Positions 35,232 to 44,592 are shown, numbered from the stretch's first letter. The stretch: DNA of 64,000 nt from Lentzea terrae (GCF_003265345.1 NZ_QFWW01000036.1:124001-188000), one strand, 5' to 3'. Program-made: numbers and translations. Notes: generated from the sequence alone by a model not told the origin.

Positions 35232-36038
35232 TTATCCCTTGATCGCGCCTTCTCCCACTCCGCGGAAGAAGTGCTTTTGCAGCAACAGGAACAGCAGGAT
35301 CAGCGGGAGGACGGCGATGATCGTGCCCGCCGCCACCAGCCGCTGGTTCTGCACGAACGTGCCCTGGAGGTACGCGAGGCCGATGGTGAGCGTGTACTTC
35401 TCCTGGTCGCTCAGCACGACGAGCGGCCAGAGGAAGTCGTCCCAGCTGAACATGAACGAGAACAGCGCCACCACGACCAGCGTGCCCTTCACCGACGGCA
35501 GCGCGAGGCGGGTGAACCGCTGCCACGCGTTGGCGCCGTCGATGATCGCGGCTTCCTCGACTTCGGCGGGGAGTGCGAGGAAGGCGTTGCGCAGCAACAG
35601 GACGTTGAGCGCGGCGATCGAGCCGGGCAGCACGACGCCGGTGAGGGTGTTGGTGAGGCCGAGGCCGCGCATCACCAGGAACAGCGAGATGAGGATGGCC
35701 TCGAACGGCACCAGGATGCTGCTGGCGAAGATCACCGCGGCGAACCTGCGGCCCTTGAACTTCAGCCGCGCCAAGGCATAGCCGGCCATGGCCGCACCCA
35801 GGCAGTTGGTGAGGACGTTGACGCTCGCGACGCCCAGCGAGTTGAGCGCGAACGTCCAGACCGGCACGACGTCCGCGACGGCGGCGTAGTTGCCGAAGGT
35901 CGGGTCGTTCGGGATGAAGTCGGGGACGAAGACGTCCTCGTTCGGTCCCTTGATGCTGGTGGCGAACTGCCAGAGGAACGGCCCGACGCTGATTGCCAGG
36001 ACGGCCAGCAGTGCGATGTACCGGAGGGCGAGTTTCAC
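35232..36038 (-). CDS. sugar ABC transporter permease, MalG type
   Basis: A 268-residue inner-membrane permease with six TM helices. The cytoplasmic EAA loop EEAAIIDGANAWQRFTRLAL couples it to an ATPase. It overlaps the MalF-type gene by 4 nt. No ATPase gene is in the operon, which is usual for actinobacterial sugar importers that share a common MsiK-type ATPase. Confidence 0.94.
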   Translation of the reverse strand: MKLALRYIALLAVLAISVGPFLWQFATSIKGPNEDVFVPDFIPNDPTFGNYAAVADVVPVWTFALNSLGVASVNVLTNCLGAAMAGYALARLKFKGRRFAAVIFASSILVPFEAILISLFLVMRGLGLTNTLTGVVLPGSIAALNVLLLRNAFLALPAEVEEAAIIDGANAWQRFTRLALPSVKGTLVVVALFSFMFSWDDFLWPLVVLSDQEKYTLTIGLAYLQGTFVQNQRLVAAGTIIAVLPLILLFLLLQKHFFRGVGEGAIKG

Positions 36039-36904
36039 AGCTGGTCCTCCCTGCGGTTGAGCTTGAGGGTGATCAGCAGCAGCCCCAGCAGGATCACGAA
36101 CAGCACGAGGCTCAGCGCCGAGGCGTACCCGACCTCACCGGTGAGGCCGCGGCCGGTGAGCTGGATGAGCATCACCATCGTGGTGCTCGCCCCGCCCGGC
36201 CCGCCGGATCCGCCCGACAGCAGGTAGATCTCGGAGAACACGCGGAACCCGTTGACCGCGCTCAGTGCCGCGACGAGCACCATGGTCGGGCGCAGTGCGG
36301 GCACGGTGACCGACCAGAACCTCCTGATCGGACCGGCGCCGTCGACCATCGCTGCCTCGTGCAGGTCCTTGGGCACGTTTGCGAGCGCGGCCAGGTAGAT
36401 CACCATGTAGTAGCCGAGGCCGCGCCAGATCGTCACGACCATCGAGCTGATCAACAGCAGCGTCGAGTCGGTGAGAAACCCGATCCTGGTGCCGCCCAAC
36501 GCTTCCACCACGTTGTTCACCAGGCCGCGACTGTCGAGCAGCCACGTCCAGATGAGCCCGACCACGACCGCGGACGCGATCACCGGTGTGAAGAACGCCG
36601 TGCGGAAGATCCCGATGCCCGGCACGATCTTCTGCGCGAGCATCGCGATCAACAGCGGCAACAGCACCAGTGGCGGTACCACGCCGACCATGTAGAGCAG
36701 GCTGTTGCGGGCGGCCAGCCAGAACTTCGGGTCCTCCGCCATCCGCACGAAGTTGTCCACACCGGTGAACTGGCCGCCGCCCAGCGCGCTCGCGTCGGTG
36801 AACGAGAGCACGATCATGTTCAGGAACGGGAAGATCACGAACATGAAGGAGACGGCCAGTCCTGGCAACAGGAACAGCCACGGCGTGTAGGGCCTGTGCG
36901 TCAT
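36035..36904 (-). CDS. sugar ABC transporter permease, MalF type
   Basis: A 289-residue permease with six TM helices. It begins PWLFLLPGLAVSFMFVIFPF and carries the EAA loop HEAAMVDGAGPIRRFWSVTV. It pairs with the MalG-type protein to form the channel. It sits 10 nt after the binding-protein gene and overlaps the next gene by 4 nt, so this is one operon. Confidence 0.94.
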   Translation of the reverse strand: MTHRPYTPWLFLLPGLAVSFMFVIFPFLNMIVLSFTDASALGGGQFTGVDNFVRMAEDPKFWLAARNSLLYMVGVVPPLVLLPLLIAMLAQKIVPGIGIFRTAFFTPVIASAVVVGLIWTWLLDSRGLVNNVVEALGGTRIGFLTDSTLLLISSMVVTIWRGLGYYMVIYLAALANVPKDLHEAAMVDGAGPIRRFWSVTVPALRPTMVLVAALSAVNGFRVFSEIYLLSGGSGGPGGASTTMVMLIQLTGRGLTGEVGYASALSLVLFVILLGLLLITLKLNRREDQL

Positions 36905-36914
36905 TTTTCCGTGG

Positions 36915-38183
36915 TCACTTGAGGAGCCTGTTGCACTCGGCGACGGCGTCGTCGAGCGCCTGCTTCGCGGACTTCTTGCCGAGCATCGCGTCCGCGAGCT
37001 GCTGCAGCAGCGCCTCGCGCATCTGGTCGCTGAACTGCACCGGCGTGTAGTTCACCGCGGTCTTGAGCTGCTTGGCCGCCGCGACCCGCACGCGCGCCTC
37101 GTCGGTGCCGTCCTCCGTGGTGAAGTACGGGTCGTCGCCGCCCTTGCTGGTGCTCGGGAAGATCGACGCGAGCTTCGCGAACTTCACCTGGTTCTCGGCG
37201 TTGGTGACGAACCGGCCGAACGCGAGCGCCGTCGCCTGGTTCTTGCTGCTCCTCGGCACGCTCACGCCGTGCAGGAACATGTTGGCGCTGCCGGTGTTCG
37301 TGATGGGCGTGGAGATGCCGATGTTCGCGTAGAGGCTGGGCGCGTCGGTCTTGAACTTGCCGAGGTCGTACGCGCTGCCGGGGTTGAGCGCGGTCTGCTG
37401 CGCCATGAACTTGGCGCCGGCGCCGGTGTAGTTCTGCGTCAGCGCCTCGGGGATCAGCGCGCCCGCGTCGTACATCCGCTTGTAGCTCTCGACGAACTCG
37501 ACCCCCTTGGCGTCGTTGAAGGTGAACTTGTCGTTCTCGAACACCTTCACGCCGTACAGCCCGAAGTCGGCGATCGTCGGCGTCTGGCCGAGCATGGCGA
37601 TCTTCTTGCTCTGGGCGAGCTTCAGCGCCTGCTCTTCGAGCTCCTTGAACGTCTTCGGCGGCTTGTCCGGGTCGAGGCCCGCCTGGGTGAACAGGGCCTT
37701 GTTGTAGAAGATCGGCCCGGTGTTGAGGTACCAGGGGAAGCCGTAGCAGCCGCCCTTGCCGGGGATCTCGAACGCCTGCCAGGCGTTCTCCAGGTACTCG
37801 GGCTTGGCTTCCTTGAGATTCTGGTCCAGGTCGACCAGCTGGCCGGCCTTGGCGAGCGGGAAGCTGAGATCCGGCGGCACGTTGATGACGTCGGGCAGGC
37901 TGCCCGCGCTCGCGTCGGCCATGACCTTGGCCAGGTACCCGTCCGCGGGCTGGTCGACCCACTTCACCGAGGTGCCCTGGTGCTGCTTCTGGAACGCGTC
38001 GATGACACCGTTGACGTAGTCGGTGTACTTGGGCTTCAGCGACCACGTCTGGAACGTGATCTCGCCGGTGACCTGCCCGCTCGCCGATGAGCCCGACCCG
38101 GTGCTGCCGCCCAGTCCGCAGCCGGCGAGGGGCCCTGCGACCGGGAGTGCTGCCAGGCCCGCGAGGAACGTGCGCCTCTTCAT
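36915..38183 (-). CDS. sugar ABC transporter substrate-binding lipoprotein
   Basis: A 422-residue extracellular solute-binding protein (family 1). The N-terminus MKRRTFLAGLAALPVAGPLA with a Cys soon after (LAGCG) is a lipoprotein signal with twin-Arg character. The mature part has ITFQTWSLKPKYTDYVNGVI and GVSVPRSSKNQATALAFGRF. ATG at 38183 is preferred to GTG 38189 because GGAGG then sits 9 nt upstream. First gene of the mannoside operon, directly downstream of the palindromic operator. Confidence 0.93.
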   Translation of the reverse strand: MKRRTFLAGLAALPVAGPLAGCGLGGSTGSGSSASGQVTGEITFQTWSLKPKYTDYVNGVIDAFQKQHQGTSVKWVDQPADGYLAKVMADASAGSLPDVINVPPDLSFPLAKAGQLVDLDQNLKEAKPEYLENAWQAFEIPGKGGCYGFPWYLNTGPIFYNKALFTQAGLDPDKPPKTFKELEEQALKLAQSKKIAMLGQTPTIADFGLYGVKVFENDKFTFNDAKGVEFVESYKRMYDAGALIPEALTQNYTGAGAKFMAQQTALNPGSAYDLGKFKTDAPSLYANIGISTPITNTGSANMFLHGVSVPRSSKNQATALAFGRFVTNAENQVKFAKLASIFPSTSKGGDDPYFTTEDGTDEARVRVAAAKQLKTAVNYTPVQFSDQMREALLQQLADAMLGKKSAKQALDDAVAECNRLLK

Positions 38184-38215
38184 TGACACCCACCTCCTTG
38201 GTCGCGGACCCTAGC

Positions 38216-38227
38216 TAAACCGGTTTA
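38216..38227. promoter_or_regulatory. LacI-type palindromic operator
   Basis: TAAACCGGTTTA is a perfect 12-bp palindrome with the central CG typical of LacI-family sites. It lies 33 bp before the binding-protein start and 69 bp before the LacI gene, so one regulator could control both directions. Confidence 0.75.
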
Positions 38228-38296
38228 TCTCCGGCTAGCCTCCGAACGTCTTGTTGTCTCGTTCCGGACAGGGAGCGGGTTGCGGAAGGGCGCTGG

Positions 38297-39322
38297 GTGA
38301 AGAGGCCAACGATCAAGGACATCGCGGCTGCGGCGGGCGTGTCCAAAGGTGCTGTGTCGTTGGCGTTGAACGGGCGGTCCGGGGTGTCGGAGGAGACCCG
38401 CGCGCGTGTTCTGGCGGTGGCTTCCTCGTTGGGGTACCGGCCTTCTGTCACCGCTCGGGCGCTGTCGTCAGCGTCTGCCGACGCGGTGGGGCTGGTGCTG
38501 GTGCGGCCGCCGCGGGCGTTGGGGGACGAGGCGTTCTTCTTCCAGCTGATCGCCGGTATACAGTCGGAGATGTCGTCCGCTTTGTTGCTGCAGGTGGTTT
38601 CTTCTCGGTCGGACGAGATCGAGTTGTATCGGCGGTGGTGGGCCGAGCACCGGGTTGACGGGGTGTTCCTCGTGGATCTGCTGGTGGATGATCCTCGGGT
38701 CTCGTTGATGTCGTCGCTCGGGTTGCCGGCTGTTGTCGTGGGTGGAGCTGGGCACCACGGGTCGCTGGCTTCGGTGTGGGCTGATGACTACGCGGCCATG
38801 ACTTCGGTGGTGTTGTATCTGAAGTCGTTGGGGCATCGGCGGATTGCCCGGGTGGCTGGGTTGTCTTCGTTGTTGCACACGGTGCGGCGGGATCAAGCGT
38901 TCTTGTCGTCTGTTGTGGACGGTGTGATCGTGGCTGGGGATTACACGGCTGAGGCTGGAGCCTTGGCTACTCGGTCACTGTTGTCCGGGGAGTTGTCGGG
39001 GTGGGGTGGGGAGCCGCCCACGGCGATCGTTTACGACAACGATGTGATGGCTGTCGCTGGGGCTGAGGTGGCTGCTTCGCTTGGGGTTGCTGTGCCTGGT
39101 GAGCTGTCGATCGTGGCTTGGGACGACTCGGTGTTGTGTCAGCACGGGCGGTTGACTGCGTTGTCTCGGGACACGTTTGCGTTTGGGGCTCGGGCTGCTC
39201 GGGCTTTGTTGGCGGTGTTGGAGGGGGCATCGCCTACTGACGTTGAGGATGTGTTGCCTGAGTTGGTGGTTCGGGGGAGTACTGGGGGTGTGCCGCCTTC
39301 GGCGGGCGCTTCGGTTTCGTAG
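38297..39322 (+). CDS. LacI family transcriptional regulator
   Basis: A 341-residue repressor. The helix-turn-helix and hinge are RPTIKDIAAAAGVSKGAVSL and VSEETRARVLAVASSLGYRP. The rest is a periplasmic-binding-like sensor domain (DAVGLVLVRPPR, VDGVFLVDLL, VVLYLKSLGHRRIARVAG). GTG start with GGAAGGG upstream. It likely represses the divergent mannoside operon and its own gene, with an imported sugar as inducer. Its codons are richer in T-ending and TTG/GTT forms than its neighbours. Confidence 0.95.
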   Translation: MKRPTIKDIAAAAGVSKGAVSLALNGRSGVSEETRARVLAVASSLGYRPSVTARALSSASADAVGLVLVRPPRALGDEAFFFQLIAGIQSEMSSALLLQVVSSRSDEIELYRRWWAEHRVDGVFLVDLLVDDPRVSLMSSLGLPAVVVGGAGHHGSLASVWADDYAAMTSVVLYLKSLGHRRIARVAGLSSLLHTVRRDQAFLSSVVDGVIVAGDYTAEAGALATRSLLSGELSGWGGEPPTAIVYDNDVMAVAGAEVAASLGVAVPGELSIVAWDDSVLCQHGRLTALSRDTFAFGARAARALLAVLEGASPTDVEDVLPELVVRGSTGGVPPSAGASVS

Positions 39323-39430
39323 CGTTCCCCTGTTGCGTAGATGGTGCGGTCCGTGACGGCGACCCGCCCGCACCGCGTTTCAAGCGTTCGAGCAGCTCGC
39401 CTACGGCGTCGCCAAAGCAGTTCGGCTTCG

Positions 39431-40330
39431 TCAGGTCAGCGAGGCGACCTGGTCGCTCACCACTTGGGCCGCTGCCGAGACCAGGGCGGTCACCGCCGGG
39501 TTCGTCGAGTTGTCCTGGCGCCAGCCGAACTGCGTGTAGACGCGGAAGGTCGGGGACCAGGGCAAGCGGACCAACCTGCCGTCGGAGAGCTCGCTGGCCA
39601 CGGTCACCTCGGGCATCAGAGCGATGCCCAGGCCTGAGGCGACGGCGCGTTTGGCGGCGTCCACCGAGTCGAGTTCCAGGACGGGGGCGCGGGTGTCGTC
39701 GTAGCCGAGTTGGTGTTCGAAGAGTTCGTGGTAGGAGGCGCCGTTCTCGGCTCGGATCAGGGTGCTGCTGGTGAGGTCGTCCTCGGAGAGGGACTGGCGT
39801 TGCGTGAGCATGTGGTTCGGGCCCGCGACCATCACCAGGGGCTCTGGGCACAGGACCGTTGTTTCGAGGCCGTCTCTTGGTTCGATGGCGCCGATGAAGA
39901 AGGCGCAGTCGAGTGTTCCGTCGCGGACTGAGTTCAGGTTGTTGAGCGTGTTCCGCGAGTGCAGTGAGAGTTGGACCGACGGGTAGCGCCAGCACATGTA
40001 TTCGATGAGTGGTAGCAGACGGTAGTCGGTCAAACTCTGTGCGGAGCCGATGACTAGTTTGCCGTGTGGCTCGCCGTTCATCGTTATGGCTTTTCGGGCC
40101 TTTTCGGTGAGGTTGATGATGTTTCGCGCGAACGGGAGCAGTTCCACGCCCGCTGACGTCATCTGGATACCTCGGGGGAGCCTGCGGAAAAGGACGACCC
40201 CCAGGGCCTCCTCCAGCGCCTTGATGCGGGTCGTGATGGTCGGCTGCGAGCAGTTGAGCGTGGCAGCGGCCTTGGTGAAGCTCCCTGTCTGAACCACGGT
40301 CGTGAACGCGAGAAGCTGGCGTGTCTCCAT
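39431..40330 (-). CDS. LysR family transcriptional regulator
   Basis: A 299-residue LTTR. The N-terminal winged helix reads METRQLLAFTTVVQTGSFTK and SQPTITTRIKALEEALGVVL. The effector domain follows (GKLVIGSAQSLTDYRLLPLI, AKRAVASGLGIALMPEVTVA). It converges on the LacI gene. No divergent partner gene lies upstream, so the target is not obvious. Confidence 0.94.
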   Translation of the reverse strand: METRQLLAFTTVVQTGSFTKAAATLNCSQPTITTRIKALEEALGVVLFRRLPRGIQMTSAGVELLPFARNIINLTEKARKAITMNGEPHGKLVIGSAQSLTDYRLLPLIEYMCWRYPSVQLSLHSRNTLNNLNSVRDGTLDCAFFIGAIEPRDGLETTVLCPEPLVMVAGPNHMLTQRQSLSEDDLTSSTLIRAENGASYHELFEHQLGYDDTRAPVLELDSVDAAKRAVASGLGIALMPEVTVASELSDGRLVRLPWSPTFRVYTQFGWRQDNSTNPAVTALVSAAAQVVSDQVASLT

Positions 40331-40574
40331 CAGGCGGATCCTCGGGGTAAAACAGTGCGACGACTTTTTCTCGTTCGTTCCCGTGGTCCTGTTACGGATG
40401 GTGCGGGAGCAGTAACGCTACCTGTCTGCTGCGCGGCGCCGATTGGTGCTTATGGAGTCAACTTGATCGGTCGCGAAAGGTCGTTGCGGCCGAAAGAGTG
40501 AAATTGAGACGGGTGCTTTTACGGGCGGTAGTTGGGTGACTCTTTTCGGTGAAGTTGTTCGCCTGGCGAAACAA

Positions 40575-40608
40575 AAGGCGCCGTCGCACGCGGGTGCGAC
40601 GGCGCCTT
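40575..40608. terminator. hairpin terminator downstream of secreted protein gene
   Basis: A perfect 15-bp stem (AAGGCGCCGTCGCAC and its complement) with a GCGG loop, followed on the minus strand by TTGT. The rest of the 287-bp gap between the LysR start and this gene (40331-40617) holds nothing else I can identify. Confidence 0.85.
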
Positions 40609-40617
40609 GAGCGGGGG

Positions 40618-41361
40618 TCAGCAGGAGGCAGCGGAGACTCCGGCGAGGACGCGGTAGGTCTTCGCGGCACCGTCGCGTTCGGTCTGGGTGATGGTGAGCT
40701 CGTAGCCGATCGCGCCCGACTTCTCACGGCCCTGGTAGCGCGCGAAGTGGTCGTACTGGGCGAGCTGGTCGATCGAGTTGATCCGGGTGGCCTTCACCGT
40801 GGTGGGCAGGAGGCCGTCGCGGGTGCCGCGGTCGGCCGCCGCCACGCCCTGCGTGCCGGCCTCCTGGGTGATGTCGACCTCGTACAGCTCGCCCGCCTGC
40901 TGGCGGACGAACAGGCGGGTGGGGCTGCTGCCGTTGCGCCAGACCGGGCCGTCGATCGTGCAGGACACACTGGAGCTGCCCATCTTCAGCACGAGGAACG
41001 GGACCTCGCGCGGGTCCTGGTCGGTCAGCGAGAGGAAACCGGAGGTCGCAGCGGAGGCGCTCGTCTCGTCGTGCTTGGCGGCGACGCGGATCTCCTGCTT
41101 CGGCAGGCCCGCGCCCACCGTCTCGTCGGACAGGTGCACGCTCCAGCCGGGGTGTGCGGACGTGAGGCCCGACACGTACTGCGGCTGGCGGTACTCGGCG
41201 TTCTGGCCGCGGAGCCATTCGGGGCTTCCGGCGCTCTCGAACAAGTAGGCCATGACGGTGGCTTCCGGTGCCGGTGCGGCGAGTGCGGGCGTGGTGATGA
41301 CACCGAGCAGCGCCGCGCTCGTGGCCGCAGCGGCGAGAAGTCTTGCGTCCTTGCGCAACAT
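40618..41361 (-). CDS. secreted protein of unknown function
   Basis: A 247-residue exported protein. The signal peptide MLRKDARLLAAAATSAALLG continues to an ALAAPAPEA cleavage region near residue 30. The mature domain has no family I recognise. It has two cysteines (SSVSCTIDG and the C-terminal Cys in SAASC) that could form a disulfide, and an Arg/Gln-rich surface (EWLRGQNAEYRQPQYVSGL). ATG at 41361 follows GGGGAT. It stands alone with its own terminator. Confidence 0.8.
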   Translation of the reverse strand: MLRKDARLLAAAATSAALLGVITTPALAAPAPEATVMAYLFESAGSPEWLRGQNAEYRQPQYVSGLTSAHPGWSVHLSDETVGAGLPKQEIRVAAKHDETSASAATSGFLSLTDQDPREVPFLVLKMGSSSVSCTIDGPVWRNGSSPTRLFVRQQAGELYEVDITQEAGTQGVAAADRGTRDGLLPTTVKATRINSIDQLAQYDHFARYQGREKSGAIGYELTITQTERDGAAKTYRVLAGVSAASC

Positions 41362-41593
41362 CGTGATCCCCAAGTGAAGTCGAATCCCCAGCGGTGGTGG
41401 TCGTGTCGGCCAGCACCGCCGGGGAGTCAACCGGGTGAGGCTCACGGTTCGGTCACGTGGTGGGGAACAGGTCCGGCTGGCAGGGGTGGCGGCGGTCACA
41501 GCGCGGGTCTCGCCTAGACTCGCTGGGAATCCGGGCGCCAGCTAAGGCGGTACCGGCTGTCTGCACGTTCTTGTTCGTTACGAGGAGTCCACG

Positions 41594-42934
41594 TTGAAGA
41601 GCACCGTCGAGCACCTGAGCCCGACGAGGGTCCGGATCAACGTCGAGGTGCCGTTCGACGAGCTCAAGTCGAACTTCGACCAGGCGTACCGGAAGCTCGC
41701 GAAGCAGGTCCGCATCCCCGGTTTCCGTCCGGGCAAGGCCCCCGCCAAGGTGCTGGAGAGCCGCATCGGCCGCGCTCCGGTGCTGGACGAGGTCATCCAG
41801 GAGGCCATCCCGGCCAAGTACCTGGAGGCGGTCAACGCCGGTGAGGTGCGCACGCTCGGCCGTCCCGACTTCGAGGTCACCAAGATCGAGGACGGCGAGA
41901 CGCTCGAGTTCACCGCCGAGGTCGACGTTCGTCCCGAGATCACCGTGCCCGCGTTCGGCGAGCTCGAGGTCACGGTCGACGAGCAGGAGGTCACCGACGA
42001 GGACGTGACCACGCAGCTCGACGAGCTGCGGGCCCGCTTCGGCACGCTGACCGGCGTCACCCGCCCGGCCGAGACCGGCGACTTCGTCATCGTCGACCTG
42101 TCCGCCACGGTCGACGGCGAAGAGGTCGAGGAGGCGCGCACCGCCGGCCTGTCCTACGAGATCGGCTCCGGCCAGCTCGTCGAGGGCATCGACGACGCGC
42201 TCGTCGGCGCGTCCGAGGGTGAGACCAAGACCTTCAACACCACGCTGGTCGCCGGTGAGCACCAGGGCCGCGAGGCCGAGGTCACCGTGGTGCTGAACAC
42301 CGTCAAGGAGCGTCAGCTCCCCGAGCTGGACGACGAGTTCGCCCAGCTCGCCAGCGAGTTCGACACGCTCGACGAGCTCAAGGCCGACCTGCAGACCCGC
42401 CTGGGTCGCGTCAAGAAGATGCAGCAGGGCGTCCAGGCGCGCGACAAGGTCCTCGAGGCGCTGCTCGAGACCACCGAGGTCCCGCTGCCCGAGGGCATCG
42501 TCCAGGGCGAGATCGACGCGCGGAAGCACGACGCCGTCCACGCCTTCGACCACGACGAGGCGAAGTTCGCCGAGTGGCTGACCGAGCAGGGGCAGTCGGA
42601 GGAGGAGTTCGACGCCGAGCTGCGCAAGGCGGCCGAGCAGGCCGTCAAGACGCAGCTGGTGCTCGACTCGATCGCCGACGCCGAGCAGGTCACGGTGTCC
42701 GACGGCGAGCTGACCGAGCGGATCATCTACCAGGCCCAGCGCTTCGGCATCAGCCCGGACGAGTACGTCAAGCGCGCCCAGCAGTCGGGTCAGCTCGGCG
42801 CGATCTTCGCCGACGTCCGCAGGGGCAAGGCGCTCGCGAGCGTCGTGCGGCAGGCTTCGGTGTCCGACACCTCGGGCACCAAGCTGGACCTCGACGAGCT
42901 CTTCGGCGAGACGAAGGCGGACGACTCCGAGTAG
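41594..42934 (+). CDS. tig: trigger factor
   Basis: A 446-residue ribosome-associated chaperone and peptidyl-prolyl isomerase. The ribosome-binding loop is GFRPGKAP (about residue 45). The FKBP-like domain (about 160-245) includes GDFVIVDLSATVDGEEV. The helical C-terminal domain completes it. The start is TTG at 41594 with GAGGAG 6 nt upstream, then KSTVEHLSPTRVRINVEVPF. First of the tig-clpP1-clpP2-clpX series, separated from clpP1 by a hairpin. Confidence 0.97.
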   Translation: MKSTVEHLSPTRVRINVEVPFDELKSNFDQAYRKLAKQVRIPGFRPGKAPAKVLESRIGRAPVLDEVIQEAIPAKYLEAVNAGEVRTLGRPDFEVTKIEDGETLEFTAEVDVRPEITVPAFGELEVTVDEQEVTDEDVTTQLDELRARFGTLTGVTRPAETGDFVIVDLSATVDGEEVEEARTAGLSYEIGSGQLVEGIDDALVGASEGETKTFNTTLVAGEHQGREAEVTVVLNTVKERQLPELDDEFAQLASEFDTLDELKADLQTRLGRVKKMQQGVQARDKVLEALLETTEVPLPEGIVQGEIDARKHDAVHAFDHDEAKFAEWLTEQGQSEEEFDAELRKAAEQAVKTQLVLDSIADAEQVTVSDGELTERIIYQAQRFGISPDEYVKRAQQSGQLGAIFADVRRGKALASVVRQASVSDTSGTKLDLDELFGETKADDSE

Positions 42935-42980
42935 TCGCCGCGTGAGCTGGCGAACACCGGAAATACAGCCCTGAGCGAAC

Positions 42981-43012
42981 GCGGGCGGTGTCGGGCATCT
43001 GACGCCGCCCGC
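42981..43012 (+). terminator. hairpin between tig and clpP1
   Basis: GCGGGCGGTGTC / GACGCCGCCCGC form a 12-bp stem with one G-T pair. It likely attenuates or ends tig transcription ahead of the clpP promoter. Confidence 0.6.
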
Positions 43013-43081
43013 CTTCGTTAAGGTCGGTTGCAGAAGGTTTTGGCATCCAGATTCGTTCCACCTGGAGTTAGGCAGGCAGAC

Positions 43082-43699
43082 GTGACGCAGCACTCCTTCC
43101 CGACCCCCGAGATGCGGTCGGCCACCGCCGGGATGAACCTCAACGACTCGGTGTACGAGCGGCTGCTCCGCGAGCGGATCATCGTCCTGGGATCGCAGGT
43201 CGAAGAGGGCATCGCCAACCAGATCACCGCGCAGCTGCTGCTGCTGGCCGCTGAGGACCCCGAGAAGGACATCACCCTCTACATCAACTCGCCGGGTGGC
43301 TCCGTCACGGCGGGCATGGCCATCTACGACACGATGCAGCTCATCGAGCCGGACGTGGCGACGGTGGCGATGGGTCTCGCGGCCTCGATGGGGCAGTTCC
43401 TGCTCTCCGCGGGTGCCCCCGGCAAGCGCCAGGCGCTCCCGCACGCACGCATCCTCATGCACCAGCCGTCGGCCGGTGTCGGTGGTACCGCCGCGGACAT
43501 CGCGATCCAGGCGGACATGCTGACGCGCACCAAGCGCGAGATGGCCGAGTTGATCGCCGAGCACACCGGTCAGCCGGTCGAGCGCATCATCCAGGACTCC
43601 GACCGCGACCGCTGGTTCACGGCGCAGGAAGCGCTGGAGTACGGCTTCGTCGACAAGGTCGTCACGCGGTCGCAGCCCGTCGGCGACTCGAACATCTGA
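43082..43699 (+). CDS. clpP1: ATP-dependent Clp protease proteolytic subunit 1
   Basis: A 205-residue ClpP serine peptidase subunit. Nucleophile in GLAASMGQFLLSAG, His in ARILMHQPS, Asp in DRDRWFTAQEALEYGFVDKV, and substrate strand YINSPGGSVTAG. GTG at 43082 is taken as the start; a short propeptide precedes NLNDSVYERLL. Actinobacterial ClpP1 and ClpP2 form a mixed two-ring protease with ClpX or ClpC. It is 20 nt from clpP2. Confidence 0.96.
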   Translation: MTQHSFPTPEMRSATAGMNLNDSVYERLLRERIIVLGSQVEEGIANQITAQLLLLAAEDPEKDITLYINSPGGSVTAGMAIYDTMQLIEPDVATVAMGLAASMGQFLLSAGAPGKRQALPHARILMHQPSAGVGGTAADIAIQADMLTRTKREMAELIAEHTGQPVERIIQDSDRDRWFTAQEALEYGFVDKVVTRSQPVGDSNI

Positions 43700-43719
43700 C
43701 GTCAGCTAGGAGACCTGAA

Positions 43720-44349
43720 GTGAGCCAGTTCCACATGCCTCAGTCGCGGTACGTGCTGCCGTCCTTCGTCGAGCGCACGAGCTACGGCATGAAGGAGTCG
43801 AACCCGTACAACAAGCTGTTCGAGGAGCGCATCATCTTCCTCGGCGTGCAGGTTGACGACGCCTCGGCCAACGACGTCATGGCGCAGCTGCTGGTGCTCG
43901 AGTCCGAGGACCCGGACCGCGACATCCTGATGTACATCAACTCGCCGGGTGGCTCGTTCACCTCGCTGATGGCCATCTACGACACCATGCAGTTCGTGCG
44001 TCCGGACATCCAGACGTACTGCCTCGGCCAGGCCGCCTCGGCCGCCGCGGTGCTGCTGGCCGCCGGCACGCCCGGCAAGCGCCACGCGCTGCCGAACGCG
44101 CGAATCCTGATCCACCAGCCTTCGATGGAGGGCGCGTACGGTCAGGTGTCCGACCTGGAGATCCAGTCGAACGAGATCCAGCGTGTGCGCCGCCTGATGG
44201 AGTCCACCCTCGCGCGGCACACGAACCGGACGGCAGAGGAGGTCCGCGAGAGCATCGAGCGCGACCGGATCCTCACGGCCGAGGAGGCCAAGGAGTACGG
44301 CATCGTCGACTCGGTGCTGCCCTACCGCAAGCTCTCGGCCAAGTCCTGA
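43720..44349 (+). CDS. clpP2: ATP-dependent Clp protease proteolytic subunit 2
   Basis: A 209-residue second ClpP subunit. Nucleophile in LGQAASAAAVLLAAG, His in ARILIHQPS, Asp in ERDRILTAEEAKEYGIVDSV. The longer N-terminus (SRYVLPSFVERTSYG) matches the ClpP2 class that docks the ATPase. GTG start with AGGAGA upstream. Partner of ClpP1 in the same operon. Confidence 0.96.
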   Translation: MSQFHMPQSRYVLPSFVERTSYGMKESNPYNKLFEERIIFLGVQVDDASANDVMAQLLVLESEDPDRDILMYINSPGGSFTSLMAIYDTMQFVRPDIQTYCLGQAASAAAVLLAAGTPGKRHALPNARILIHQPSMEGAYGQVSDLEIQSNEIQRVRRLMESTLARHTNRTAEEVRESIERDRILTAEEAKEYGIVDSVLPYRKLSAKS

Positions 44350-44358
44350 TGCGAATGT

Positions 44359-44386
44359 CCGGACTGTGGGAAACCCCAGAGTCCGG
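44359..44386 (+). terminator. hairpin after clpP1P2
   Basis: CCGGACTGTGGG / CCCAGAGTCCGG, a 12-bp stem with one mismatch and an AAAC loop, 9 nt beyond the clpP2 stop. No T-tract. Confidence 0.55.
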
Positions 44387-44592
44387 GCATCGCAGACCCA
44401 CCCGACACGCCGATGTGACCGGTTAACTGGCCTGATCGGCGCGTCGGGGGGACGCTGGTCCTCCCCTGAAACGGGGTAGGCCAGGTACCGTCAGGAGAAC
44501 GGGCTCAGCACCCACAGCCAGTGGGACTGCCACAGCAAGTCAGCAGGCGCACTACAGCAGGTGTGCGCCGGAGGGGACATAGGTCAGCGGTC

